DNA of 64,000 nucleotides from Burkholderia sp. IMCC1007 (GTDB lineage Bacteria > Pseudomonadota > Gammaproteobacteria > Burkholderiales > Burkholderiaceae): positions 53,998 to 117,997 of the forward strand of contig NZ_JAPVQY010000019.1 in assembly GCF_027257875.1 (NCBI RefSeq). The letters are read 5' to 3'. The notes under the pieces are model-generated. The model was not told where the DNA came from and made no database searches. It worked only from the letters and a program-made list of their open reading frames with translations. A program made the translations under genes and the position numbers. This document shows, in pieces, positions 7,711 to 16,522 of this stretch (the first letter of the stretch is position 1; the number at the start of each line of letters is the position of its first letter).

Positions 7711-7807
7711 ATGCTCGACAGATCAATCGCGCGCCCTCAACGTCTTCCTTCCTGAAACCTTCAAGCAGCTAATGCCGGCGATGATTCCTCCGCGACATCC
7801 GGGTTGA
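7556..7807 (+). pseudogene. Truncated ISNCY-family transposase
   Basis: The first about 50 codons match the N-terminus of ISNCY/IS1202-like transposases: TMRELDRFKVIQDVADGRL, then a helix-turn-helix AADQLGLSERQVSRLRRR. After that the sequence no longer resembles a transposase and runs to a chance stop at 7807, overlapping the 3' end of the LysR gene. The DDE catalytic domain is absent, so it cannot transpose. Confidence 0.65.
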
Positions 7808-8816
7808 AACGGGTCAGGCAGTTCAGGTCAAGTGCGCGTATCTGCTCGGTCATGAAGTCGACGAAGATACGAATGCGTGTCGGCAGATGTTGCCGACTGA
7901 GATAGCAGATATAGTGGCCGCGATCTTCCGGCAAATACTTCGCCAGCGCGACGACGAGCTCGTTCGATGCAAGGTGGTCGCGAATCTGATAGCCCGCCAT
8001 CTGCGCGATACCCGCTCCGCGTAGAACCGCCTGCAACACCAGATCCGCGTCATTGAACGTGAGACGGGACGTCGGCAAGTACTTTTGTACTCGACCATCG
8101 ACGTTGAATTCCCATTCGAAGATGCGGCCGCTCGCGAATCGGAAATTGATGCACTCGTGCCGGTCGAGATCCGCCAGACTCTTCGGGAGCCCGTGCCTCG
8201 CCGCGTACGATGGTGCTGCGCAAAGCGCCATCTGCATCGGAATCAGTTGCCGCGCAATGATGCTGGAGTCCTCGATGCGGCCATTGCGAAACGCCACGTC
8301 GATCCGTTCCGACACCAGGTCGATCGGCCGGTCGTCGAGCAGCAGGTCGAAGACGATGTCGGGGTACGCCCGCGCAAACGCTTCCAGCAACGGCGCAACG
8401 ATTTTCCGGCCAAACCCCACCGCCGAACTGATACGGATCAGGCCGCGCGGCGGCCCCTGCCGCAGTTCCAGCATGTCATTCATGGCCTCGACGATCTGCG
8501 CGACACCCTGGTGGCAGTTCTCGAAGAATCGCTGGCCTTCGCTCGTCAGCTCGGTCATGCGCGTAGTCCGCTGGAACAGCCGCGTACTCAACTGCGCTTC
8601 AAGCTTCTGGACATTCCGGCTCACGGCTGGCCGTCCGACGCCGAGCCGTTCGGCGGCCTTGGTAAAGCTTCCCTCGCTCGCCACTGCAACGAACGCAAGG
8701 ATGCCCGCATAGCTCGCACCGAAGCTCGCGGACAGCGCATCGGCGCGACCGGTCAGGTCGCGACAAACGCCGTGCTCCGAAGGTTCCAAATGATTCAATT
8801 CCGCTTCCTCAGACAT
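7761..8816 (-). CDS. LysR-family transcriptional regulator
   Basis: A 351-residue regulator. The HTH (ILAFVAVASEGSFTKAAERL, with GVGRPAVSRNVQKLE following) starts near residue 40, so this protein has an unusually long N-terminal extension of about 35 residues. The substrate-binding domain runs from about residue 130. I chose ATG 8816 (MSEEAELNHL); a start closer to the HTH is possible. The 3' end lies against the IS remnant. The NmrA-like gene is 65 bases upstream on the same strand, so the regulator may be co-transcribed with it. Base composition is a little less GC-biased than its neighbours. Confidence 0.85.
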   Translation of the reverse strand: MSEEAELNHLEPSEHGVCRDLTGRADALSASFGASYAGILAFVAVASEGSFTKAAERLGVGRPAVSRNVQKLEAQLSTRLFQRTTRMTELTSEGQRFFENCHQGVAQIVEAMNDMLELRQGPPRGLIRISSAVGFGRKIVAPLLEAFARAYPDIVFDLLLDDRPIDLVSERIDVAFRNGRIEDSSIIARQLIPMQMALCAAPSYAARHGLPKSLADLDRHECINFRFASGRIFEWEFNVDGRVQKYLPTSRLTFNDADLVLQAVLRGAGIAQMAGYQIRDHLASNELVVALAKYLPEDRGHYICYLSRQHLPTRIRIFVDFMTEQIRALDLNCLTRFNPDVAEESSPALAA

Positions 8817-8880
8817 GTCGCTCACTCCGATTGCCGGTTGCCGGCGTGCGCCGGCGAACCGCTGCACAGACGAACGCGAA

Positions 8881-9624
8881 TCAGCTTCTTGCAAGCCACG
8901 GGTCGAGACCGATGCGGCCGAGTCGCGCACTCCCGAGCGGCACCAGCGATTCTTCCTCGACGCGGCCGCCGTAGTAACGGGCGTCGCGATCGGTCACGAC
9001 CGTACGCGTATCGCCGACCGATTTCAGATACCGCGCGACGATCTCCGCGAACGGCGCGCGATCCGGGCCCGCGATTTCGACCGTGCCGTTCCGCGGCCCG
9101 GTAAGCGCGATCTGCGCGACGAGCGCCGACACGTCTTCCGCAGCGATCGGCTGAAACAGGCCGTCGCCGATGCGGACCGTGCCGTCTACCGTGCCGGCAT
9201 CCGCGATGCCGCCGATGAATTCCATGAATTGCGTCGCGCGAACGATGGTGTACGGAACGCCCGCCGCTTCGATCGCCTGTTCCTGCGCGACCTTCGCCGC
9301 GAAATAGCCGTTCGCCGGCATGCGGTCGCAGCCGACGATCGACAACGCGACATGGTGGCGCACGCCGGCGGCCACTTCCGCCTTGCCGAGATTGCGTGCC
9401 GACGTGCGGAAGAAGTCCAGCACCGCCTGCGGTTCCCATGACGGCGCATTCGCCACGTCCACGACGACGTCCGCGCCCGTCAATGCGTCAGCCAGGCCTT
9501 CGCCCGTGATGGTATTGACGCCGGTGCGCGGCGAGGCAGCCAGCGCATGGTGGCCGGCTTCGCCGAGCAGCGCGACGACACGCGAGCCGATCAGGCCCGA
9601 ACCACCGATGACGACGATCTTCAT
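8881..9624 (-). CDS. NmrA-like NAD(P)-binding reductase
   Basis: A 247-residue atypical short-chain dehydrogenase of the NmrA/SDR_a5 type. The N-terminal Rossmann motif is GGSGLIGSRV (residues 7-16). VDVANAPSWE and VVAGV-like strands follow, then YFAAKVAQEQAI, where the YxxxK pair is visible, and IVRATQFMEF. Such proteins act as redox sensors or reduce small metabolites. ATG 9624 gives a normal N-terminus. It is divergent from the MocR regulator (207-base gap), which may therefore control it. The substrate is unknown. Confidence 0.85.
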   Translation of the reverse strand: MKIVVIGGSGLIGSRVVALLGEAGHHALAASPRTGVNTITGEGLADALTGADVVVDVANAPSWEPQAVLDFFRTSARNLGKAEVAAGVRHHVALSIVGCDRMPANGYFAAKVAQEQAIEAAGVPYTIVRATQFMEFIGGIADAGTVDGTVRIGDGLFQPIAAEDVSALVAQIALTGPRNGTVEIAGPDRAPFAEIVARYLKSVGDTRTVVTDRDARYYGGRVEEESLVPLGSARLGRIGLDPWLARS

Positions 9625-9830
9625 CGCAAAATCTCCTGACGAATGGACTGCATTGGACTGCGAAGGGATACGCGACGGCATCGGACCCCCTGAAAGGCGG
9701 TCATGACCGTCGCATGACGTGCCGCAATTGTGGAAGAATCATGTCCTATCCATAAGTGCCAAGAATCGTCGATCGGACTGGTCCATATCGCATCTGTTCC
9801 TGTCCGGTTCGCGCTATCCGAGAGCCCGTG

Positions 9831-11330
9831 ATGTCTGCGCCGACGCCGCCGCTGTCCATCGAAATCGACCGGCAACACCAGTTGCCCGTCTATCTGCAGA
9901 TCTGCGAGCGGTTCAAGGCTGCGATCGCCGCCGGTCATCTGCGCCCCGGCGATCGCGTGCCCGCGCTGCGCGGCCTGGCGACGCAACTGAATACGGCGCG
10001 CGGCACGGTTGAACTGGCCTACACGATCCTGGTCGACGAGGGCTATCTGCAAATGCGCGGCGCGGCAGGCACGTTCGTCTCGCCGTCGCTGCCGATCTCG
10101 CTGACGCAGCCGCCGCCCGCCCCCGCCGAACACGCCGACCCGCAACGTGCGTCGGTCGGATCGAACGACACGCCGCCGCCACGCCGAGCGCAGCCGATCG
10201 CCGTCGCGCTGAGCGGCGAGCCGCGCCCGCTGCAACCGGGGCTCCCGGCGCTCGACGCATTTCCGCGCAAGGTCTGGCACCGGCTCGTGTCGCAGCGCGC
10301 GCGCAGCAGCGAACGCGCACTGCTCGGCTACCCGGATCCGGCCGGTTACCGGCCGCTGCGCGAACGCATCGCCACCTATCTGACGCTGTCGCGCGGCGTC
10401 ACCTGCGTGCCGGAACAGGTGTTCGTCACCGGTGGCTACCGCGCCACGCTGGAACTCATATTGCGCAGCCTCGCACGGGCGGACGAGCGCGTGTGGTTCG
10501 AGGATCCCGGCTATCTGCTCGCACGCGGGTTCCTGTCCGAGACCGGCGTACAACTCGTCCCCGTGCCGGTGGACGCCGACGGGATCGACGTCGAACGCGG
10601 CATGCAGCTGGACGCGCAGGCACGTTTCGCGGTGGTGACGCCGTCGTATCAGAGCCCGCTCGGGCATACGCTGTCGCTGTCCCGCCGCATCGCACTGCTC
10701 GACTGGGCCGAAAAAGTGTCGGGGTGGATCGTCGAGGACGACTACGACAGCGAGTTTCGCTATCTCGGCCGCCCGCTGCCCGCTTTGAAGAGTCTCGACC
10801 GGCGCGATCGCGTGATCTATTGCAGTACCTTCAGCAAGGCGATGTACCCCGGTTTGCGGCTCGCCTACGCGGTCGTGCCGGAGCGCGCCGTGGAGCGCGT
10901 CGAACGCGTGGCGTGCAGCATGAATGCCGGGTCGCCGCCGCTGCTGCAGGCGGCGCTGGCCGATTTCATCGAACAGGGGCACTTTGCCCGCCATCTGAAG
11001 CGCATGCGCGCGCTGTACGGCGAGCGCCGCATGTTGATCGTGCATGCATTGCGTCAGGCGTTCGGCGAGCGGCTGATCGTCGAATTGCCGGTGGGCGGAA
11101 TCCAGTTCGCGGTGCGATTCACCGACGGGCCCGATGGGCCGGTCGACGACGTCGCCGTCGCCGCACGCGCGCGCGACGCCGGGCTCGCGGTCGTGCCGCT
11201 GTCGATCTGGTATGCGAACAGCCACACGCAGCTCACGCCGCGCGGCCTCGTCATCGGGTTCGCGAACATCGTCGACGCGGACGAAGCGCAGCGTCACGCG
11301 ACAACGCTGCGCGCCTGCGTCGACCGCTGA
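9831..11330 (+). CDS. MocR/PdxR-type GntR regulator with aminotransferase domain
   Basis: A 499-residue fusion of an N-terminal GntR winged helix (LPVYLQICERFKAAIAAGHL, then GDRVPALRGLATQLNTARGTVE, residues 18-62) with a fold-type I aminotransferase domain (residues 135-495). The PLP-binding lysine is K336 in STFSKAMYPG; EDDYDSEFRY and FEDPGY are the other usual landmarks. MocR proteins bind PLP or an amino-acid adduct and regulate a divergent gene, here the NmrA-like reductase. The linker is Pro-rich. ATG 9831 was chosen because the GntR domain follows at once. The intergenic region contains the related words GTCCTATCCAT and GGTCCATATCG, candidate direct repeats for MocR binding. Confidence 0.9.
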   Translation: MSAPTPPLSIEIDRQHQLPVYLQICERFKAAIAAGHLRPGDRVPALRGLATQLNTARGTVELAYTILVDEGYLQMRGAAGTFVSPSLPISLTQPPPAPAEHADPQRASVGSNDTPPPRRAQPIAVALSGEPRPLQPGLPALDAFPRKVWHRLVSQRARSSERALLGYPDPAGYRPLRERIATYLTLSRGVTCVPEQVFVTGGYRATLELILRSLARADERVWFEDPGYLLARGFLSETGVQLVPVPVDADGIDVERGMQLDAQARFAVVTPSYQSPLGHTLSLSRRIALLDWAEKVSGWIVEDDYDSEFRYLGRPLPALKSLDRRDRVIYCSTFSKAMYPGLRLAYAVVPERAVERVERVACSMNAGSPPLLQAALADFIEQGHFARHLKRMRALYGERRMLIVHALRQAFGERLIVELPVGGIQFAVRFTDGPDGPVDDVAVAARARDAGLAVVPLSIWYANSHTQLTPRGLVIGFANIVDADEAQRHATTLRACVDR

Positions 11331-11640
11331 CGCGCGGGCCTCAGCCGGTGGGGTGTCACAGTCCTGCGTCACGGCCCCGATTGGTGTCCGACGGGAAACA
11401 TTGAATCGCCCGCGACGGCCATACCGTCGCGCGGTGCGCTCCGCTAGCATGGGGCCGCCCTTCTCCATGGACGAACCTGGACTCGGGCTGCACCGGAAGA
11501 TCGCCGCGCTGCGCATACGATCGTTCGCTCCACCTGTTCGCGAAGACGCCATCTGCCCGGGCCTGCAGCCCCCCTTTGCAACACGCTTCGACAAATGAAC
11601 GACCGGGAATTCGAAGCGTCGCCGAACTCGAACACGCATC
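11331..11640. other. Intergenic region before the Ohr-like gene
   Basis: About 310 bases after the MocR gene. It contains an imperfect inverted repeat (CGCGACGGCC and GGCCATACCGTCGCG around 11409-11433) that could act as a weak factor-independent terminator without a T run. The stretch just before 11641 has no strong ribosome site. No gene is visible. Confidence 0.35.
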
Positions 11641-12141
11641 ATGAATGACGACACGCTGCAGGCCCCTCCGCTCTCCCTCCTCGACAGGTATCGCGGTCGG
11701 GATTTCCAGCCGCTCTATACGACGAGCGTCACCGTGTCCGGTGGCGAAACGGGACACGGCCGCGCATCCGGCGTCGTGCGCTCGGACGACGGGAACCTCG
11801 CCGTCGCTCTGCGCCTGCCCATCGAGTTGGGCGGAGCCGGCAATGGGACCAACCCCGAGCAATTGTTCGCGGCGGCCTTCGCCGCGTGCTTTCACGGTGC
11901 GCTGAACCTGCTCGCGCAACGCGAGCGGATCAATATTCGCGACGCCACCGTGGCCGCCGAAGTCACGTTCGGTCGTGATCCGATGGATGGCGGATATGCG
12001 CTGATCGCCAATGTCACCGTCCGCATGCCGGGTATCGACCGGCAGGTCGCGGAACGCCTTGTCCGCGACACAGAGCGCCTGTGCCCCTATACGAAAACGG
12101 CGCGGCAGGGAATCTGCAGTGTCCTCGCCGTGTCGGCGTGA
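11641..12141 (+). CDS. OsmC/Ohr-family peroxidase, divergent paralogue
   Basis: A 166-residue thiol peroxidase-like protein. The two reactive cysteines of the Ohr/OsmC family are present: C83 (AACFHGAL) and C148 (CPYTKT). The segment GNGTNPEQLFAAAF is a near copy of the one in the true Ohr at 31.8 kb. An N-terminal extension of about 20 residues and the different region around 50-65 set it apart from standard Ohr. The family reduces organic hydroperoxides using a dihydrolipoamide-linked system. It precedes an AhpD-like gene and a cupin gene on the same strand. No OhrR operator was seen upstream, so control probably differs from ohr. Confidence 0.85.
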   Translation: MNDDTLQAPPLSLLDRYRGRDFQPLYTTSVTVSGGETGHGRASGVVRSDDGNLAVALRLPIELGGAGNGTNPEQLFAAAFAACFHGALNLLAQRERINIRDATVAAEVTFGRDPMDGGYALIANVTVRMPGIDRQVAERLVRDTERLCPYTKTARQGICSVLAVSA

Positions 12142-12320
12142 CCGAATCTCGCCGGCATGCGTGGCGAACGATTGGTGCCGAAGCAACAACAGAGTGCACA
12201 CGCACCCGGTACTACTGGCCCACGGGACCCGCGATTACGATGGCTGCCAAGCGGGTCGTGCGATCAATCGCGATACGCAGGGCCGGTAGTACCCACGTCC
12301 ACAAATCAGGAGAACGGATC

Positions 12321-12800
12321 ATGTCGCAACGGATCAACTACTTTCAGCAATCGCCCGAATTCACCAGGAAACTCGTCGAGCTCGACGGGTTGTTTCAAAA
12401 GACGACGATCGAAGCGCCGGTCCGCGAGCTCGTCGAGATTCGCGCGTCACAACTGAACGGCTGCGCGTTCTGCGTCGACATGCACGTCAAGATGGCCCGG
12501 ATCCACGGCGAGCGCGAGCTACGCATGCATCACGTCGCGATCTGGCGCGAGTCGACGCTCTTTTCGCCGCGCGAACGCGCCGCGCTCGCATGGACCGAAG
12601 CGCTGACGCATCTTTCGTCGGATGGCGTGCCGGATGATCTCTACGAACGCGTGCGTACCCACTATTCCGAAAAGGAGCTGTCGGATCTGACCTTCCTCGT
12701 CGGTGCGATCAACTGCTGGAACCGGCTGAACGTCGCGTTCCGCATCGTGCCCGGATCGTTCGACAAGACGTTCGGGCTCGACAAGGCCAACCTGGAGTAA
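12321..12800 (+). CDS. Carboxymuconolactone decarboxylase / AhpD-like protein
   Basis: A 159-residue all-helical protein of the CMD family. The peroxidase-type motif NGCAFCVDMH gives the redox pair C48 and C51 with H55, as in AhpD, so alkylhydroperoxide reductase-type chemistry is more likely than decarboxylation. The ATG at 12321 is preceded by AGGAGAACGGATC. The gene is 180 bases after the Ohr-like gene and four bases before the cupin gene, so the last two form an operon. Position next to an Ohr-like peroxidase supports a role in detoxifying peroxides or other oxidants. Confidence 0.85.
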   Translation: MSQRINYFQQSPEFTRKLVELDGLFQKTTIEAPVRELVEIRASQLNGCAFCVDMHVKMARIHGERELRMHHVAIWRESTLFSPRERAALAWTEALTHLSSDGVPDDLYERVRTHYSEKELSDLTFLVGAINCWNRLNVAFRIVPGSFDKTFGLDKANLE

Positions 12801-12804
12801 CGAC

Positions 12805-13209
12805 ATGAAGCGCATCATGCTCGCACTTGCACCGCTCGCGCTGTCGCTGCTGATGCCCGTTCAGCCGGCCGCCGCCGCGCCGCAAGCAACGGTTACAACG
12901 CTGACCACGGAGCCGTTGCCCGAGTATCCGGGCAAGGAGGTCGAGATGATCGTCGTGGATTATCCGCCCGGCAGTGTCGACCCCGTTCATCGTCACGATG
13001 CGCACGCATTCGTCTATGTGCTGGACGGCAGCATCGTGATGGGCCTGAATGGCGGGAAGGAAGTCACGCTCCATGCCGGCGATACGTTCCACGAAGGCCC
13101 GAAAGACCTACACACGGTCGGCCGAAATGCCAGCCGCACGAAGCCGGCAAGATTCGTCGTATTCCTGATCAAGAACAAGGGTGCGCCGGTCCTCACGCCC
13201 GTGAATTAG
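12805..13209 (+). CDS. Exported cupin-domain protein
   Basis: A 134-residue single-domain cupin with an N-terminal signal peptide (MKRIMLALAPLALSLLMPVQ, cleavage after PAAAA). The metal-binding cupin motifs are present: DPVHRHDAHAFVYVLDG, then GDTFHEGPKDLHTVGRN. A metal (Fe, Mn or Zn) bound by the His residues is expected. The gene starts four bases after the AhpD-like gene, so they are co-transcribed. Similar small periplasmic cupins often sit with CMD proteins, but the substrate is unknown. A GC-rich hairpin follows the stop. Confidence 0.8.
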   Translation: MKRIMLALAPLALSLLMPVQPAAAAPQATVTTLTTEPLPEYPGKEVEMIVVDYPPGSVDPVHRHDAHAFVYVLDGSIVMGLNGGKEVTLHAGDTFHEGPKDLHTVGRNASRTKPARFVVFLIKNKGAPVLTPVN

Positions 13210-13224
13210 TGCAATCGTCGCCGA

Positions 13225-13250
13225 GGCCCGGCAACGCCGGGCCGTTTCCC
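13225..13250 (+). terminator. Hairpin after the cupin gene
   Basis: GGCCCGGC (13225-13232) and GCCGGGCC (13236-13243) form a perfect 8-base stem with a three-base loop, followed by GTTTCCCC. The T run is weak, so termination may be partial. It lies 16 bases past the cupin stop codon. Confidence 0.55.
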
Positions 13251-13358
13251 CGGTTTTGGACGAGCCAATGCAGGCGCGATCGCGCGCTACCTGGGTCGTA
13301 CTTTTTGACCATGCCGTGCTGTTCGGCTTACCCCAATTAATCAATATGGCTATTGAAG

Positions 13359-14287
13359 ATGAGCGAAACAATCCGCAATGTGCAGCCGGTCACCGCCAAC
13401 CTTGGAACAGGCGGAGCAGGCGAACTCGTGCCTTCCCGCTATGCCGTGCGCGTGGGTGACGTCGACGTCGTGTTGATCAGCGACGGCGTTTTGCCGCTGC
13501 CGACGTCCACCATGTCGACCAACGTGAGCGAAGCCGACCGCAACGCATGATTCGACGGCCTGTTCCTTCAGCGCGACATGTTCGACTGGGCGCTGAATAT
13601 CGCGCTTGTGCGTAGCGGCGAACGCCTGATCCTGATCGACTCGGGTGTGGGTGACGGATTCGAATACTTCTCGCGCGCCGGTCGGTGACGCGCGTGGAAG
13701 CGGCCGGCATCGACCTGGCGGCGATCACCGATATCGTGATTACACATATGCACATGGATCATGTCGGCGGAATCAACGTTGATGGCGTCAAGGCCAAGCT
13801 GCGCCACGACGTGCGCATTCACGTGTCGGTCACGGAAATTGAATTCTGGAAAAACCCCGACTTCAGCAAGACGGTGATGCCGGAAACGGTACCTCCCGCG
13901 CTGCGCAAGGCTGCTGCAAAGTTCGTGGAACGCTACCGCGAAAACATCGTGCAGTTCGATCAGACCGTGGAAGTCGCCGCGGGCGTGTCGGCCCGCGTGA
14001 CGGGTGGTCACACGCCGGGACACTGCGTCGTGGACATCGCGTCCTACGGCGAGAAACTGACGTTCGTGGGCGACGCGATTTTCGAAGTCAACTTCGACAA
14101 TCCCGATTGGCAAAATGGCTTCGAGCATGATCCTGAAGGCGCTATCGACGTGCGTATGGCGCTGCTCAACGAAGCGGCCGAAACCGGCTCACTGCTGGCC
14201 GCGGCGCATGTCGCGTTCCCCTCCATCGGTCACATTGCAAAGAGCGGTGAAGGTTTCCGCTTCGTTCCGGTTCAGTGGGACTGCTGA
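13359..14287 (+). pseudogene. Broken metallo-beta-lactamase-fold hydrolase gene
   Basis: The reading is clear from ATG 13359, but the gene carries two disabling changes. A TGA at 13548-13550 lies in the middle of conserved-looking sequence (EADRNA, stop, FDGLFLQRDMFDW), where Trp (TGG) would fit. At 13684-13688 a one-base deletion shifts the frame: AGR runs into TGA, while the next frame continues with TRVEAAGIDL. After that the metal-binding motif THMHMDHVGG, the GGHTPGH segment and a normal C-terminus follow. It is homologous to the intact exported protein at 28.99-29.98 kb but has no signal peptide. Either a recent pseudogene or two sequencing errors would explain it. Confidence 0.8.
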
Positions 14288-14341
14288 TCGACGCTCGACC
14301 ATCGACCATCGTCGTATAGGTTGCCTGGAAGATTGCCCGAG

Positions 14342-14377
14342 AACCGCCGCGAGTTCACATGACTCGCGGCGGTTTTT
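14342..14377 (+). terminator. Strong rho-independent terminator
   Basis: A 13-base perfect stem (14342-14354 with 14362-14374), a seven-base loop and a T run to 14377. It lies 55 bases after the stop of the broken MBL-fold gene. The remaining 250 bases up to the transporter start at 14631 hold no gene. An AT-rich stretch at 14485-14515 (CAAATGTCATATCATGATATTT) is a likely promoter or operator for the transporter. Confidence 0.9.
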
Positions 14378-14630
14378 CGTAAATAGTCGCTAGTCCGCGC
14401 GCGTGGCCACTCGTTCAAAGGCACTTGCACGCTCAGTCAGCGCCCACGTTCGGCGCGAACAGCAGCTGCTGGCTCATCGAATGACAATCAAATGTCATAT
14501 CATGATATTTAAGGATGGCTGAGCGAATGGCTGGGACGCTGCCGGAGCCATGCGCGGCTCGCGCTTGCCGGAACCTGTCGCCGGGCGTATGGTTTATTTC
14601 TCTATCGCCCTTTTTCCGGGAGATATCAAA

Positions 14631-16001
14631 ATGGCTGCCATGCAATCCGCGGCCACGCCCCTCTCCGACGAGGAAGCCCGGCGCCAGTTGAAGCGCGCCG
14701 TCATCGCCAGCACGATCGGCACCACGATCGAATGGTATGACTTCTTCCTCTACAGCACGGTTACCGGGCTGGTCTTCGCAAAGCTGTATTTCCCGCAATC
14801 CCACCCGCTCGTCGGCACGCTGCAGGCGTTCCTGATCTATGCCGTCGGCTTTGTCGCACGGCCGGTCGGCGCGGCGATCTTCGGCCATTACGGCGACCGC
14901 ATCGGACGCAAGGCCACACTCATCGTGACCCTGTTGCTGATGGGGCTCGCTACGTTCGCCGTGGCATTCGTTCCGACCTATGCCGCGATCGGCATCTGGG
15001 GCGCCGTCATCCTCACGGTACTACGCTTCATCCAGGGCGTCGGCGTCGGTGGCGAATGGGGCGGCTCGGTCCTGATGTCGATGGAGTGGGCGCGCACCAA
15101 TTCGCATCGCGGTTTCGTCGCCTCGTGGCCGCAGTTCGGCGTGCCAGCGGGATTGTTCCTCGCCAACCTTGCCGTGCTGGCCATGAGCTGGATTTCCGGC
15201 AGCGCTTTCTCCACGTGGGGCTGGCGCGTGCCGTTTTTCCTCAGCATCGTACTGGTTGCGATCGGGCTCTATATCCGGCTGAACATTCTCGAGACGCCGA
15301 TCTTCGCGAAGCTGCTGGCCGAGCATCGGATCGAGAAGACGCCGATGCTCGAAGTGTTGCGCAAGCAGCCGAAGGATATCGTGCTGTCGGCGTTTGCGCG
15401 GATGGCCGAACAGGCGCCGTTCTATATCTATACGGCGTTCGTGTTCACTTACGGGATCACGGCGCTGGGCGTCACGCGCGAACTGCTGCTGGCGGCGGTG
15501 CTGGTCGCATCCGTGGTCGAGTTCTTCACCATTCCGCTGTTCGGGCACGTGTCGGATCTGATCGGGCGGCGGCGGATGTACGTGATCGGTGCGGCTGCCG
15601 TCGGCGTGTTCGGATTCGTCTACTTCGCGATGGTCGATAGCCGCAATCCGGTATGGATCTTCGCGGCCATCGTGTTGTCGCTGGTTCCGCATTCGATGAT
15701 GTATGGACCGCAGGCTGCATTGATTGCCGAGTCGTTCACAGGGCGGTTGCGGTATAGCGGCGCGTCGATGGGTTATCAGCTCGCTTCGGTCATTGCAGGG
15801 GGGCCGGCACCGCTGATCGCAACGGCACTGTTTGCCTACTACCACTCGGGGTATGCGATCGCGGCGTACGTGCTGGTGTGTGCGGTGCTGAGCGTGGTCG
15901 CCGCGTCGCAGCTCGGCGACTATACGAACAAGGATATTTCACGGGAATACGACGACGCTCGGGGTCTGGGGGATCACGGGCACGCGCCACCGGTCACGTG
16001 A
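14631..16001 (+). CDS. MHS-family MFS transporter (shikimate/proline-betaine type)
   Basis: A 456-residue inner-membrane proton symporter with 12 predicted helices. The metabolite:H+ symporter features are visible: GTTIEWYDFFLYSTVTGLVF at residues 30-49, the loop 2-3 motif GHYGDRIGRK and GGEWGGSVLM. Such carriers import organic acids such as shikimate, alpha-ketoglutarate or citrate, or proline and betaine; the exact substrate cannot be read. ATG 14631 has GGGAGATATCAAA upstream, the best ribosome site in the area. Its neighbours are unrelated, so it may be expressed alone. Confidence 0.9.
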   Translation: MAAMQSAATPLSDEEARRQLKRAVIASTIGTTIEWYDFFLYSTVTGLVFAKLYFPQSHPLVGTLQAFLIYAVGFVARPVGAAIFGHYGDRIGRKATLIVTLLLMGLATFAVAFVPTYAAIGIWGAVILTVLRFIQGVGVGGEWGGSVLMSMEWARTNSHRGFVASWPQFGVPAGLFLANLAVLAMSWISGSAFSTWGWRVPFFLSIVLVAIGLYIRLNILETPIFAKLLAEHRIEKTPMLEVLRKQPKDIVLSAFARMAEQAPFYIYTAFVFTYGITALGVTRELLLAAVLVASVVEFFTIPLFGHVSDLIGRRRMYVIGAAAVGVFGFVYFAMVDSRNPVWIFAAIVLSLVPHSMMYGPQAALIAESFTGRLRYSGASMGYQLASVIAGGPAPLIATALFAYYHSGYAIAAYVLVCAVLSVVAASQLGDYTNKDISREYDDARGLGDHGHAPPVT

Positions 16002-16333
16002 CGAATTGGCCGGCTCAGGCAGGCGATGACGATCGCAGCCGGGATCCCCTGGCGTGCCGGGCATGAGACGGACGTTGCTCGCGGGCGCTCCGAGGCTCCG
16101 CTTCGTCAGCGGCCGACACGCCGGGACGCGCCGCGCGACGGCCCCGGGCGCCGCAGAACAGCGAGCCGTCCAGTCGGGAACAGGTCCGACGACGGGGCGC
16201 GATACGTGTGCCGCGACAGTCGTGATCCGGCGCTCGCCGTCCGGCGGGCGCGTTTCACATCGAGCGAAATCGGGAGAGCCGCCGGACGGCGAGATCGGCG
16301 CTGTCGCGTAGCGGCTCGCCCGGCGCAACCGGG
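16002..16333. other. Intergenic region after the MHS transporter
   Basis: About 330 GC-rich bases. Long open frames exist on both strands, but they translate to Arg/Ala/Pro-rich sequence without domain character, as expected by chance at this composition. No hairpin with a T run, repeat or RNA element was found. Confidence 0.35.
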
Positions 16334-16522
16334 CTATCGCTCGCTGACCTTCATGCGCGGCAGCCATTCGGCTTCGGCGCCCTGCGTGCCCTTGAGATGG
16401 GCGGGAATCGCGTCCTGCGCGTGCGCGTCCAAACGACGTACCGCCGCGGTGTCGAGATGCCGGCCGTCGAACGTCGACTGGCGACGGGCAATCATGTTGA
16501 TGCGAACGCGTTTTGCCGCCAT
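16334..16522 (-). CDS. Small hypothetical protein, 62 residues
   Basis: A basic 62-residue protein starting MAAKRVRINMIARRQSTFDG, with no signal peptide, helix or cysteine motif. The support is a good ribosome site (AAGGAAT, nine bases before the ATG at 16522) and a usual start. Its isolation between long intergenic stretches and its ordinary composition leave open that it is a chance frame. No function is proposed. Confidence 0.4.
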   Translation of the reverse strand: MAAKRVRINMIARRQSTFDGRHLDTAAVRRLDAHAQDAIPAHLKGTQGAEAEWLPRMKVSER

